From Cyanobacteria bacterium UBA9579 (GTDB taxonomy: Bacteria > Cyanobacteriota > Vampirovibrionia > Gastranaerophilales > UBA9579): a stretch of 5,421 nucleotides of DNA. The stretch spans positions 1-5,421 of the forward strand of contig DNSU01000145.1 of the NCBI GenBank assembly GCA_003499585.1, given 5' to 3'. Positions 1-4,358 of this stretch are shown piece after piece. Every line of letters begins with the position of its first letter. Positions within the stretch are counted from its first letter, which is position 1. The position numbers and the translations under genes are program-made. A model generated the notes under the pieces. That model ran no database searches, was not told the DNA's origin, and saw only the letters and a list, made by a program, of their open reading frames with translations.

Positions 1-29
1 GACAGACCCTTTTAAGCTAAAAATTTGTT

Positions 30-461
30 TTATGATTCTATACCGGTAGTGACCTGACTTTCCTGCTGGTCTTCTTGCCTAATTTTATAAAGATACAGAA
101 CAGGATATTCTCTTACATAAATCTCTTGCTCATTTCTTTCGACAATAAAGGTAATATTGCCTGATTCTTCTCCCATTGCTATATTTACGTTTGAAGCTAT
201 AGCATTGAATACTGATTGTTCATTAGCAATTTTAACTTTTATAGCTCCAACCTCAAATATTTCATTTGTAGCGTTGGCTTTAATTTTGAATTTTAAGTCG
301 TATTCACCAGGTTCCCAGTTTGGACCGCAAATAAATGCGAGATCAAAGTTAAATTTGGCTGGTGAGTGTATAGCGGTAAGTTGATCCCATACGTTAATTA
401 CAGTTAATCTGTTATTTTTAAACAACATTTGCTCTGCAACTAAAAGATATTGTTTTTCCAT
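30..461 (-). CDS. Small DUF6941-like protein, function unknown
   Basis: A complete 143-residue protein with no signal peptide or membrane segment, so probably cytoplasmic. The start is well supported: on the minus strand a strong Shine-Dalgarno AGGAGAGG (470-477) lies 8 bases before the ATG. The N-terminal half reads like a family I recall as DUF6941: a hydrophobic strand (YLLVAEQMLF), then LTVINVWDQLTA, then a predicted beta-strand run with WEPGEYDLKFKIKA near residues 50-63 and FEVGAIKVKI near 69-78. In that family a short strand, a Gly/Asn turn and an 'x-G-x-(F/W)-D' segment precede a 'G-x-(H/Y)' strand. The last 15 or so residues are polar (EDQQESQ) and probably disordered. No catalytic motif is visible. 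It stands alone and is divergent from crcB. The family assignment rests on remembered pattern similarity and is moderate; no function is proposed. Confidence 0.85.
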   Translation of the reverse strand: MEKQYLLVAEQMLFKNNRLTVINVWDQLTAIHSPAKFNFDLAFICGPNWEPGEYDLKFKIKANATNEIFEVGAIKVKIANEQSVFNAIASNVNIAMGEESGNITFIVERNEQEIYVREYPVLYLYKIRQEDQQESQVTTGIES

Positions 462-498
462 TCTAATAACCTCTCCTGTGTACTGACTACTCGTATAT

Positions 499-526
499 AA
501 ATTATGATAATTTCATGAACTTACAA
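499..526 (-). promoter_or_regulatory. Candidate promoter for the DUF6941-like gene
   Basis: Read on the minus strand, TTGTAA (plus 521-526), a 16-base spacer and TAATTT (plus 499-504) form a plausible but weak sigma-70-type promoter. It would give a leader of about 30 bases before the ATG at 461. The region is very AT-rich, so chance matches are likely. Confidence 0.3.
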
Positions 527-638
527 TAGAAAAGCCGTTAAATAAATTAGTTAATTATATATATTAAATCATACTGTTAGGTTATAGAATTTTTTAATTT
601 TATAAAAACCATTTTGTTAACATTATTAACGGATAATT

Positions 639-666
639 TTGAGAAGCGGTTTTATTTTTATATAAT
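639..666 (+). promoter_or_regulatory. Predicted sigma-70-type promoter of crcB
   Basis: TTGAGA (639-644), a 16-base spacer and a perfect TATAAT (661-666) lie about 50 bases before the crcB start. Transcription would begin near 673 and leave a leader of about 40 bases, which is too short for a regulatory RNA such as the fluoride riboswitch. Just upstream is a 5-bp inverted repeat (GTTAA 616-620, TTAAC 626-630), whose role is unknown. Confidence 0.65.
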
Positions 667-713
667 TAATTCAGGAATTAGGGCTGGTTTTATTATTAAG
701 GAGATGATACTAA

Positions 714-1097
714 ATGAGCTATATTATGGTTTTTATTGGTGGAGGAATCGGGGCAGTTCTTAGATATATTATTACTTTCCTTTCCAACAAGTTTTTAGGA
801 GTCGAGTATCCCTACGGGACATTTATTATAAATATTATCGGAAGTCTCTTTCTAGGCTTTATTCTGGTAATAGCTGCTAATAAAATTGAAACCATAAATC
901 CAAACTTGATAATATTTCTGACTATAGGAATTGCAGGGGGCTTCACTACTTTCAGTACTTTTAGTTACGAATCTCTGGTACTGATTCAAAAAGGACAAAT
1001 CCTAAGCAGTATGAGCTATCTATTTTTAAGCCCTGTTTTAGGACTTAGTGCAGCATATTTTGGAACTTATCTGGCAAGACTCTACAATAACCAATAG
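714..1097 (+). CDS. crcB: CrcB/FluC-family fluoride ion channel
   Basis: Exports fluoride through the inner membrane and protects enzymes such as enolase and pyrophosphatase. In known members two copies assemble antiparallel into a dual-topology dimer. The 127 residues match the usual family length. They hold four hydrophobic helices (about 2-22, 33-55, 66-88 and 97-120) and all the hallmarks: GGGIGAVLRY at 9-18, GTFIINIIGS at 35-44 with the pore Asn at 40, and GGFTTFSTFSYE at 75-86. In that last motif the central Gly-Gly-Phe-Thr helix break supplies the Na+ site, and F80 and F83 correspond to the 'Phe box' that lines the fluoride path. The ATG is preceded by AAGGAG (698-703), 10 bases away. 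It is a single-domain form; the formyltransferase gene begins 83 bases downstream, so co-transcription is possible. No fluoride riboswitch was found upstream. Confidence 0.97.
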   Translation: MSYIMVFIGGGIGAVLRYIITFLSNKFLGVEYPYGTFIINIIGSLFLGFILVIAANKIETINPNLIIFLTIGIAGGFTTFSTFSYESLVLIQKGQILSSMSYLFLSPVLGLSAAYFGTYLARLYNNQ

Positions 1098-1114
1098 TCT
1101 TTATACAAATTAAA

Positions 1115-1144
1115 TTGGCTTTATAGGCCAAACAGTAATATACT
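1115..1144 (+). promoter_or_regulatory. Weak promoter candidate or small hairpin before the formyltransferase gene
   Basis: The 83-base gap after crcB holds TTGGCT (1115-1120), an 18-base spacer and TATACT (1139-1144), which could start a transcript about 30 bases before the next ATG. The same place holds a 5-bp inverted repeat (TTGGC 1115-1119, GCCAA 1127-1131, 7-base loop). It has no T-run, so it is unlikely to terminate crcB transcription. Either reading is weak. Confidence 0.25.
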
Positions 1145-1180
1145 TATTAATAGAGTTTATATAGAGAAAGTTCAGTTTAT

Positions 1181-2119
1181 ATGAAAATAGCTTTTTTTGG
1201 AGTACCGGAAGCCGGTATAGTATGCCTTAATGCACTTATGCAGCATAAGAAAAATATTATCGCTGTTATCCCTCCTATTCCTTCACATCCTGTTTACAGC
1301 ATGATGGTTGGTTTAGCTGAACAATACAGTATTCCGGTTTTAGGGTTTAACAGTTCTCCAAAAGAAGAAAATTTTATCAATGCTTTTAGAGACCTAAAAG
1401 CAGATGTAGCTGTGGTGTGTTCTTTTGATCACCTTTTGCCTGCTGAGCTTATTGAAATACCCCCTTTAGGCTTTATAAACTGTCATCCTTCTCTACTTCC
1501 TGAATATCGTGGAGGAAACCCTTTCTTTCATGTTATCGCCAATGGCGAAAAGAAAACAGGTGTTACCATTCACTATATGGACCCTTCTTTTGATACAGGA
1601 GATATTATTAGCCAGTGGGAGGGGGATGTAGCACCGGATGAAACCCTGGGAACTCTTTTTAACAGATCAAATCTGCAAACTACTCACATGCTTATTGACG
1701 TAATTAACAGGCTTGAAAAAGGGGAAAAAATTACAGGAACCCCCCAGATAAAAGAAGGCAATTATAAACGTGCTTCAATCATACTTCCTGAAAAAGGGCA
1801 CACTATAATTGACTGGTCAAAAGACGCCGCCTATACAGAAAGATTTACCAGAGCACTAAATCCGTTTTTTGGAGCAATAACTTATTTTAGGGGCTGTATG
1901 CTTAAGATTTGGTCTGGTGTATGTATGGAAAATCAGATGGTTAATCAGCAACCTGGAACTATAATAAACGTTACACCGGATAATATTGCAATTGCGACTG
2001 GAAAAGGATTATTTTTCCCTACCTGTTTTCAAGTAGGGAACTTTGTAATCTCCGATATAAAAGATTTTATCAACCGAACTAATCCACAGGTTGGTGAATC
2101 TTTTACAGATAAGGCTTAA
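1181..2119 (+). CDS. Methionyl-tRNA-formyltransferase-like enzyme, substrate uncertain
   Basis: Predicted cytoplasmic enzyme that transfers a formyl group from N10-formyltetrahydrofolate to an amine. The 312 residues give a full two-domain layout. The N-terminal formyltransferase fold (1 to about 200) starts with MKIAFFGVPEAG. It carries the family signature N-x-H-x-SLLPEYRG (N100, H102, SLLP 104-107) and GVTIHYMDPSFDTGDII, where D138 is the catalytic Asp. An Fmt-type C-terminal domain follows, with DWSKDAAYTERFTRALNP near 211-228 and PGTIINV near 258-264. Length and C-terminal domain fit Fmt. However, the basic loop after the second strand that contacts initiator tRNA in E. coli Fmt is replaced by PPIPSHPVYSMMVGLAEQYS, which looks more like the HxxxFYxSVxxLA region of ArnA-type sugar formyltransferases. 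The protein could be a divergent Fmt or a formyltransferase acting on an amino sugar or other small amine. The ribosome site (AGAGAAAG, 1163-1170) is weak; the ATG is chosen because it places the first strand correctly. Confidence 0.9.
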   Translation: MKIAFFGVPEAGIVCLNALMQHKKNIIAVIPPIPSHPVYSMMVGLAEQYSIPVLGFNSSPKEENFINAFRDLKADVAVVCSFDHLLPAELIEIPPLGFINCHPSLLPEYRGGNPFFHVIANGEKKTGVTIHYMDPSFDTGDIISQWEGDVAPDETLGTLFNRSNLQTTHMLIDVINRLEKGEKITGTPQIKEGNYKRASIILPEKGHTIIDWSKDAAYTERFTRALNPFFGAITYFRGCMLKIWSGVCMENQMVNQQPGTIINVTPDNIAIATGKGLFFPTCFQVGNFVISDIKDFINRTNPQVGESFTDKA

Positions 2120-2149
2120 TACTCAATGCTAGTAATAGAAGCAAGCCAC

Positions 2150-2167
2150 AAAGCCCTAAAGGCTTTT
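2150..2167 (+). terminator. Possible terminator between convergent genes
   Basis: A perfect 6-bp stem (AAAGCC 2150-2155, GGCTTT 2161-2166) with a 5-base loop lies 31 bases after the formyltransferase stop, and a short T-rich tail (TTTTCCGTTGTCCTT) follows. On the minus strand the hairpin lies just past the HEAT-protein stop but is followed by GTGG, so it would be poor there. The tail is weak even in the plus direction. Confidence 0.5.
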
Positions 2168-2179
2168 CCGTTGTCCTTA

Positions 2180-2761
2180 TTAACCTATAATGCTAAGCTC
2201 ATCATTTACAAATTCCCTTACTTCAGGATTTTCATCAGTAGAGAATTGTTTAAGGATTTCTTTTGCCTGCTGATTTGAATATATTGCAGCAATATCGGCT
2301 ATTCCGGCCAATGCTTTTATTTTAATTGAAAAACAGGCATCTTTTGTGGCTTTACGTAATAATTCAAGTGCATTAACAGAATTTAAGTAGCATAAAGAAA
2401 TAACGGCAGATTCTCTGACGTTTTTATTTTCATCTTTTAGCATTGTTTTTAAGTTGTAAAGTATGTTTACAGGAGCTTTATCAACATATGCCTTTGCGGC
2501 AATGCTTCTAATAACCTCGTTATTACTTGACATTAATAATAGAATTTCCTGCTCTGACAATGAATTTATATTGTCGACCAGCTCTGATATGCCTCTGCTT
2601 TTCATATCAGGATCACATGAGGTAATCAGTGCCTCGATTTTCTGATTGATATTATCAAATCCTGATAAGCTGCTTTTTGAATTTATTGGATTTGTAACAA
2701 ATTGTTTATTTAAACAATCAGCCTTATCAATGTTTTCAGTTTTGTTGCGATTTTTAAACAT
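2180..2761 (-). CDS. HEAT-repeat protein, function unknown
   Basis: A 193-residue soluble protein. The first 35 or so residues are polar and low-complexity. The rest is an alpha-helical solenoid of roughly four HEAT-like units: about 72-92 (EILLLMSSNNEVIRSIAAKA), 103-127 (LKTMLKDENKNVRESAVISL), 133-157 (LELLRKATKDACFSIKIKAL) and 167-190 (KEILKQFSTDENPEVREFV). Each carries the usual pattern of a hydrophobic helix, an acidic or Asn turn, V-R and a second Ala/Leu-rich helix. Such repeats normally hold a partner protein; in cyanobacteria related repeats occur in phycobilin lyase families, but no lyase residues or phycobilisome genes are seen here. The ATG has only a weak AGG (plus 2767-2769) before it. 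The gene is alone on its strand, convergent with the formyltransferase gene and divergent from the division cluster. Confidence 0.85.
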   Translation of the reverse strand: MFKNRNKTENIDKADCLNKQFVTNPINSKSSLSGFDNINQKIEALITSCDPDMKSRGISELVDNINSLSEQEILLLMSSNNEVIRSIAAKAYVDKAPVNILYNLKTMLKDENKNVRESAVISLCYLNSVNALELLRKATKDACFSIKIKALAGIADIAAIYSNQQAKEILKQFSTDENPEVREFVNDELSIIG

Positions 2762-2853
2762 ACTTACCTGCTATAATTTACTCATCTTACTCAATATGAT
2801 TGCATATACTATAAGAAAAAACCCATATTAAATTTTGCTAAAAAATGATCCTT

Positions 2854-2882
2854 ATATTAAGTATGTAAACAAATTTTTACAA
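2854..2882 (-). promoter_or_regulatory. Candidate promoter for the HEAT-repeat gene
   Basis: On the minus strand TTGTAA (plus 2877-2882), a 17-base spacer and TAATAT (plus 2854-2859) form a fair sigma-70-type promoter. Transcription would start near 2847 and give a leader of about 85 bases. The TTGTAA -35 is the same as in the candidate promoter of the other minus-strand gene. AT richness makes this uncertain. Confidence 0.35.
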
Positions 2883-2901
2883 TTTTTTACATAATGTAAA
2901 A
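2864..2901. promoter_or_regulatory. Cluster of four TGTAAA half-sites with a perfect 17-base palindrome
   Basis: TGTAAA occurs at 2864-2869 and 2895-2900, and its complement TTTACA at 2876-2881 and 2886-2891. The last pair forms the perfect palindrome TTTTACATAATGTAAAA (2885-2901; 8-bp arms around one A). The first pair is an inverted repeat with a 6-base gap. The cluster overlaps the -35 elements of both divergent promoter candidates, as expected for an operator bound by a dimeric regulator. The regulator is unknown. With no T-run after it, it is unlikely to be a terminator. Confidence 0.45.
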
Positions 2902-2915
2902 GAAGTATTTATAAT
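2886..2915 (+). promoter_or_regulatory. Candidate plus-strand promoter overlapping the palindrome
   Basis: TTTACA (2886-2891), an 18-base spacer and a perfect TATAAT (2910-2915). Its -35 lies inside the palindrome at 2885-2901. A transcript would start near 2922 and run through about 300 non-coding bases towards the DUF881 gene unless stopped by the hairpins at 3047-3074 or 3141-3171. Confidence 0.35.
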
Positions 2916-3072
2916 TAACATAATGAGGATTACTGCATATAAAATCCGGAAGATACAGGCTAGCATTATTTTACAGGCACAATAGCCTAATAATTTAATT
3001 TGGTGCAAAGATAATATTCAAATACTTTAAAAAATTCAATATTAAGAGCTTTAATAAAGGGCTAAATATTTT

Positions 3073-3100
3073 TTGAGAACATGATATGCTAGGTTATAAT
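3073..3100 (+). promoter_or_regulatory. Predicted promoter of the division cluster
   Basis: TTGAGA (3073-3078), a 16-base spacer and a perfect TATAAT (3095-3100). Hexamers and spacing are identical to the crcB promoter at 639-666. Transcription would start near 3107 and give a leader of about 110 bases before the DUF881 gene. A terminator-like hairpin lies in that leader, so the promoter may drive a short RNA as well as the operon. Confidence 0.6.
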
Positions 3101-3115
3101 CAAGTTATTAACTTG
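3101..3115. promoter_or_regulatory. 15-base palindrome at the predicted transcription start
   Basis: CAAGTT (3101-3106), ATT, AACTTG (3110-3115): a perfect 6-bp inverted repeat that begins directly after the -10 hexamer and is centred on the predicted +1. The left arm would not be in the transcript, so a DNA-binding operator is more likely than an RNA hairpin. No regulator is identified. Confidence 0.35.
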
Positions 3116-3140
3116 TTGCCCTGCAAATTTAGTATCCATC

Positions 3141-3171
3141 ACCTGACTTGAGTCGATAATTCAGGTTTTTT
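3141..3171 (+). terminator. Intrinsic-terminator-like hairpin in the leader of the division cluster
   Basis: ACCTGA (3141-3146) pairs with TCAGGT (3161-3166) and a run of T follows (3166-3171). The stem can be extended past one C/T mismatch by T3148-T3149 with A3158-A3159, leaving an 8-base loop. It lies about 35 bases after the predicted start at 3107 and about 50 bases before the DUF881 start, with no gene upstream to terminate on this strand. It could be an attenuator or the 3' end of a small RNA of about 65 bases. Confidence 0.55.
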
Positions 3172-3219
3172 ATTAAAATACTATTAAATTTTGCGGTAAA
3201 AACAGGCTTTAAAAGATAT

Positions 3220-3978
3220 GTGAGAGCAAAAAGGTATATGGACTGGAAAATTTTTATTAAACCATATATACCACCCGAAGAATATACACCGTTTGATGCT
3301 GATCCAAAAAAGCTAAATGGTTTTATATTCTTCGCAATTCTTGGTTTTATAATATCTTTTAGTCTGATAGCGAAAGTTGAGGGCAGCTCAGACACTCACA
3401 AAAGCACTAATCCTGCATATCTGAAGCTGCAAAGTATAAGACAAAGCATTGATAGCATTGAAATGTCAAATGCTATGCTTGAATCTGAAATACTTCTTTT
3501 AAATCATAGTTTGGCTCAGATACTTGAAAGCAAAAGAAAACAGGAAGTATTAACCCTATCAAAGTTCACAGGGAGTCATAAAAAGGTTGGGGAAGGTATT
3601 ATTATTAAGCTATCTGATAGTGATCAACCTCTTCAACTACACGAAAACCCTAATATCGGCTTAATTCACAATACAGACCTGCTAGAGGTAATTAACAATT
3701 TATGGAGCGCTAAGGCAGAAGCAATCTCTTTAAACGGCGAAAGAATAACTTCTCGCACCGGAATACGTTGTATAGGTCCTACTATTCTGGTAAACAAAAC
3801 CAGAATCACGCCTCCATTTATAATAAAAGCCATTGGAAATCCTACAACCTTAATAAATACAATTCAAAAAGGTCCTTTACAAACTTTAGAGCTGGCGGGA
3901 ATAAAATATTCCATAGAAAAATATAACAGGTTAGAAATTCCAGCAGATGGTACTATAATATTAACAGGAGATTTTTAA
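3220..3978 (+). CDS. DUF881 family membrane-anchored division-cluster protein
   Basis: Single-pass membrane protein of 252 residues from a family (B. subtilis YlxW/YlxX type) typically encoded beside ftsZ; its molecular role is unknown. A cytoplasmic tail (1-32) is followed by a transmembrane helix (33-51), a probable coiled coil (about 66-108) and the extracytoplasmic DUF881 domain (about 120-250). The domain shows VGEGIIIKLSDSD (123-135), NNLWSAKAEAISLNGERI (159-176; family pattern 'N-x-L-W-x-x-x-AEAIxxNxxRI') and TPPFIIKAIGNP (197-208). The start is unsure. GTG 3220 has only AGG (3204-3206) 13 bases before it, and ATG 3238 (residue 7) has AAGG only 3 bases before it. Both leave the domains intact. 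The ATG at 3218 is followed at once by TGA. It is the first gene of the cluster and ends 2 bases before sbp. Confidence 0.93.
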   Translation: MRAKRYMDWKIFIKPYIPPEEYTPFDADPKKLNGFIFFAILGFIISFSLIAKVEGSSDTHKSTNPAYLKLQSIRQSIDSIEMSNAMLESEILLLNHSLAQILESKRKQEVLTLSKFTGSHKKVGEGIIIKLSDSDQPLQLHENPNIGLIHNTDLLEVINNLWSAKAEAISLNGERITSRTGIRCIGPTILVNKTRITPPFIIKAIGNPTTLINTIQKGPLQTLELAGIKYSIEKYNRLEIPADGTIILTGDF

Positions 3979-3980
3979 TC

Positions 3981-4325
3981 ATGTGGTTACCGTCAGTCGG
4001 GCTTATAATAGGATTAATCATAGGGAGTCTGTTTCCATTTAGTATTCCTGTACTAAGTGCAAAATATCTCGCTGTTACAGCTTTGTGCGCAATAGATTTT
4101 ATTTTTGTCGGATTTAAGGCCAGATTAAATAACCATTTCAATACAGCACAATTTGTAATAGAATTTATATTAAATACAATAATCGCTATTGGCTTAGTTT
4201 ATCTTGGCGATATAATGAATGTAGACTTATTTATGGCAGTAGCTATAGTTTTAAGTGCAAGAATTTTCTACAATATTTCAAGTTTAAATCACCTGTTATT
4301 TTATAAAAATAGTAATATAATGTAG
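3981..4325 (+). CDS. sbp: Small basic protein (Sbp, DUF1290 family)
   Basis: Integral membrane protein of 114 residues from the family encoded next to ftsZ in many Firmicutes; its function is not established. Hydrophobic segments lie at about 4-20, 28-45, 56-75 and 81-97. The family pattern is clear: LPSVGLIIGLIIG (3-15), the ALCAIDFIF stretch (34-42) and a highly typical C-terminal half, LNTIIAIGLVYLGDIM (64-79) followed by VDLFMAVAIV and ARIFYNIS (93-100). Two usual features are weakened. The Gly-Gly after the conserved Asp region is VG here, and the RR-type tail is LNHLLFYKN, so the protein is only mildly basic. AGGAG (3966-3970), inside the end of the DUF881 gene, lies 10 bases before the ATG, and the two genes are 2 bases apart, so they are surely co-transcribed. 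The ftsZ start lies 33 bases downstream. Confidence 0.93.
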   Translation: MWLPSVGLIIGLIIGSLFPFSIPVLSAKYLAVTALCAIDFIFVGFKARLNNHFNTAQFVIEFILNTIIAIGLVYLGDIMNVDLFMAVAIVLSARIFYNISSLNHLLFYKNSNIM

Positions 4326-4358
4326 TGTTAGTTAGGATAAAAACGAGGTCGAACATAA

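Larger units (their letters stand above)
2762..3219. other. 458-base non-coding region between divergent genes
   Basis: No convincing gene is seen on either strand. From left to right it holds a candidate minus promoter for the HEAT gene (2854-2882), a cluster of TGTAAA/TTTACA half-sites with a perfect palindrome (2864-2901), a candidate plus promoter (2886-2915), a 6-bp inverted repeat AGGCTA/TAGCCT (2957-2962 and 2983-2988), a weak hairpin with a T-run (3047-3074), a good plus promoter (3073-3100), a 15-base palindrome (3101-3115) and a terminator-like hairpin (3141-3171). The last 48 bases before the DUF881 gene are AT-rich with no further structure that I can see. Confidence 0.7.

Noticed and set aside
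535..632. Inverted repeat CCGTTAA (535-541) and TTAACGG (626-632)
   Set aside because: Arms of 7 bases lie 84 bases apart in very AT-rich DNA; there are no flanking duplications or element between them.
673..713. Possible fluoride riboswitch in the crcB leader, suggested by GGAGATGATACT
   Set aside because: The GATGAT string is part of the ribosome site region, and no pairing partner or upstream GG-GAUG element of the crcB motif is present.
2150..2167. The hairpin as a strong bidirectional terminator
   Set aside because: The minus-strand side is followed by GTGG instead of a T-run, so only weak plus-strand termination is supported.
2923..2985. A 20-codon open frame starting ATG-AGG just after the promoter candidate at 2886-2915
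   Set aside because: There is no ribosome site, the composition gives no sign of a real peptide, and a frame of this length is expected by chance.
3129..3395. An 88-codon minus-strand frame over the leader and start of the DUF881 gene
   Set aside because: It overlaps the clearly coding DUF881 frame and its own translation shows no recognisable domain.
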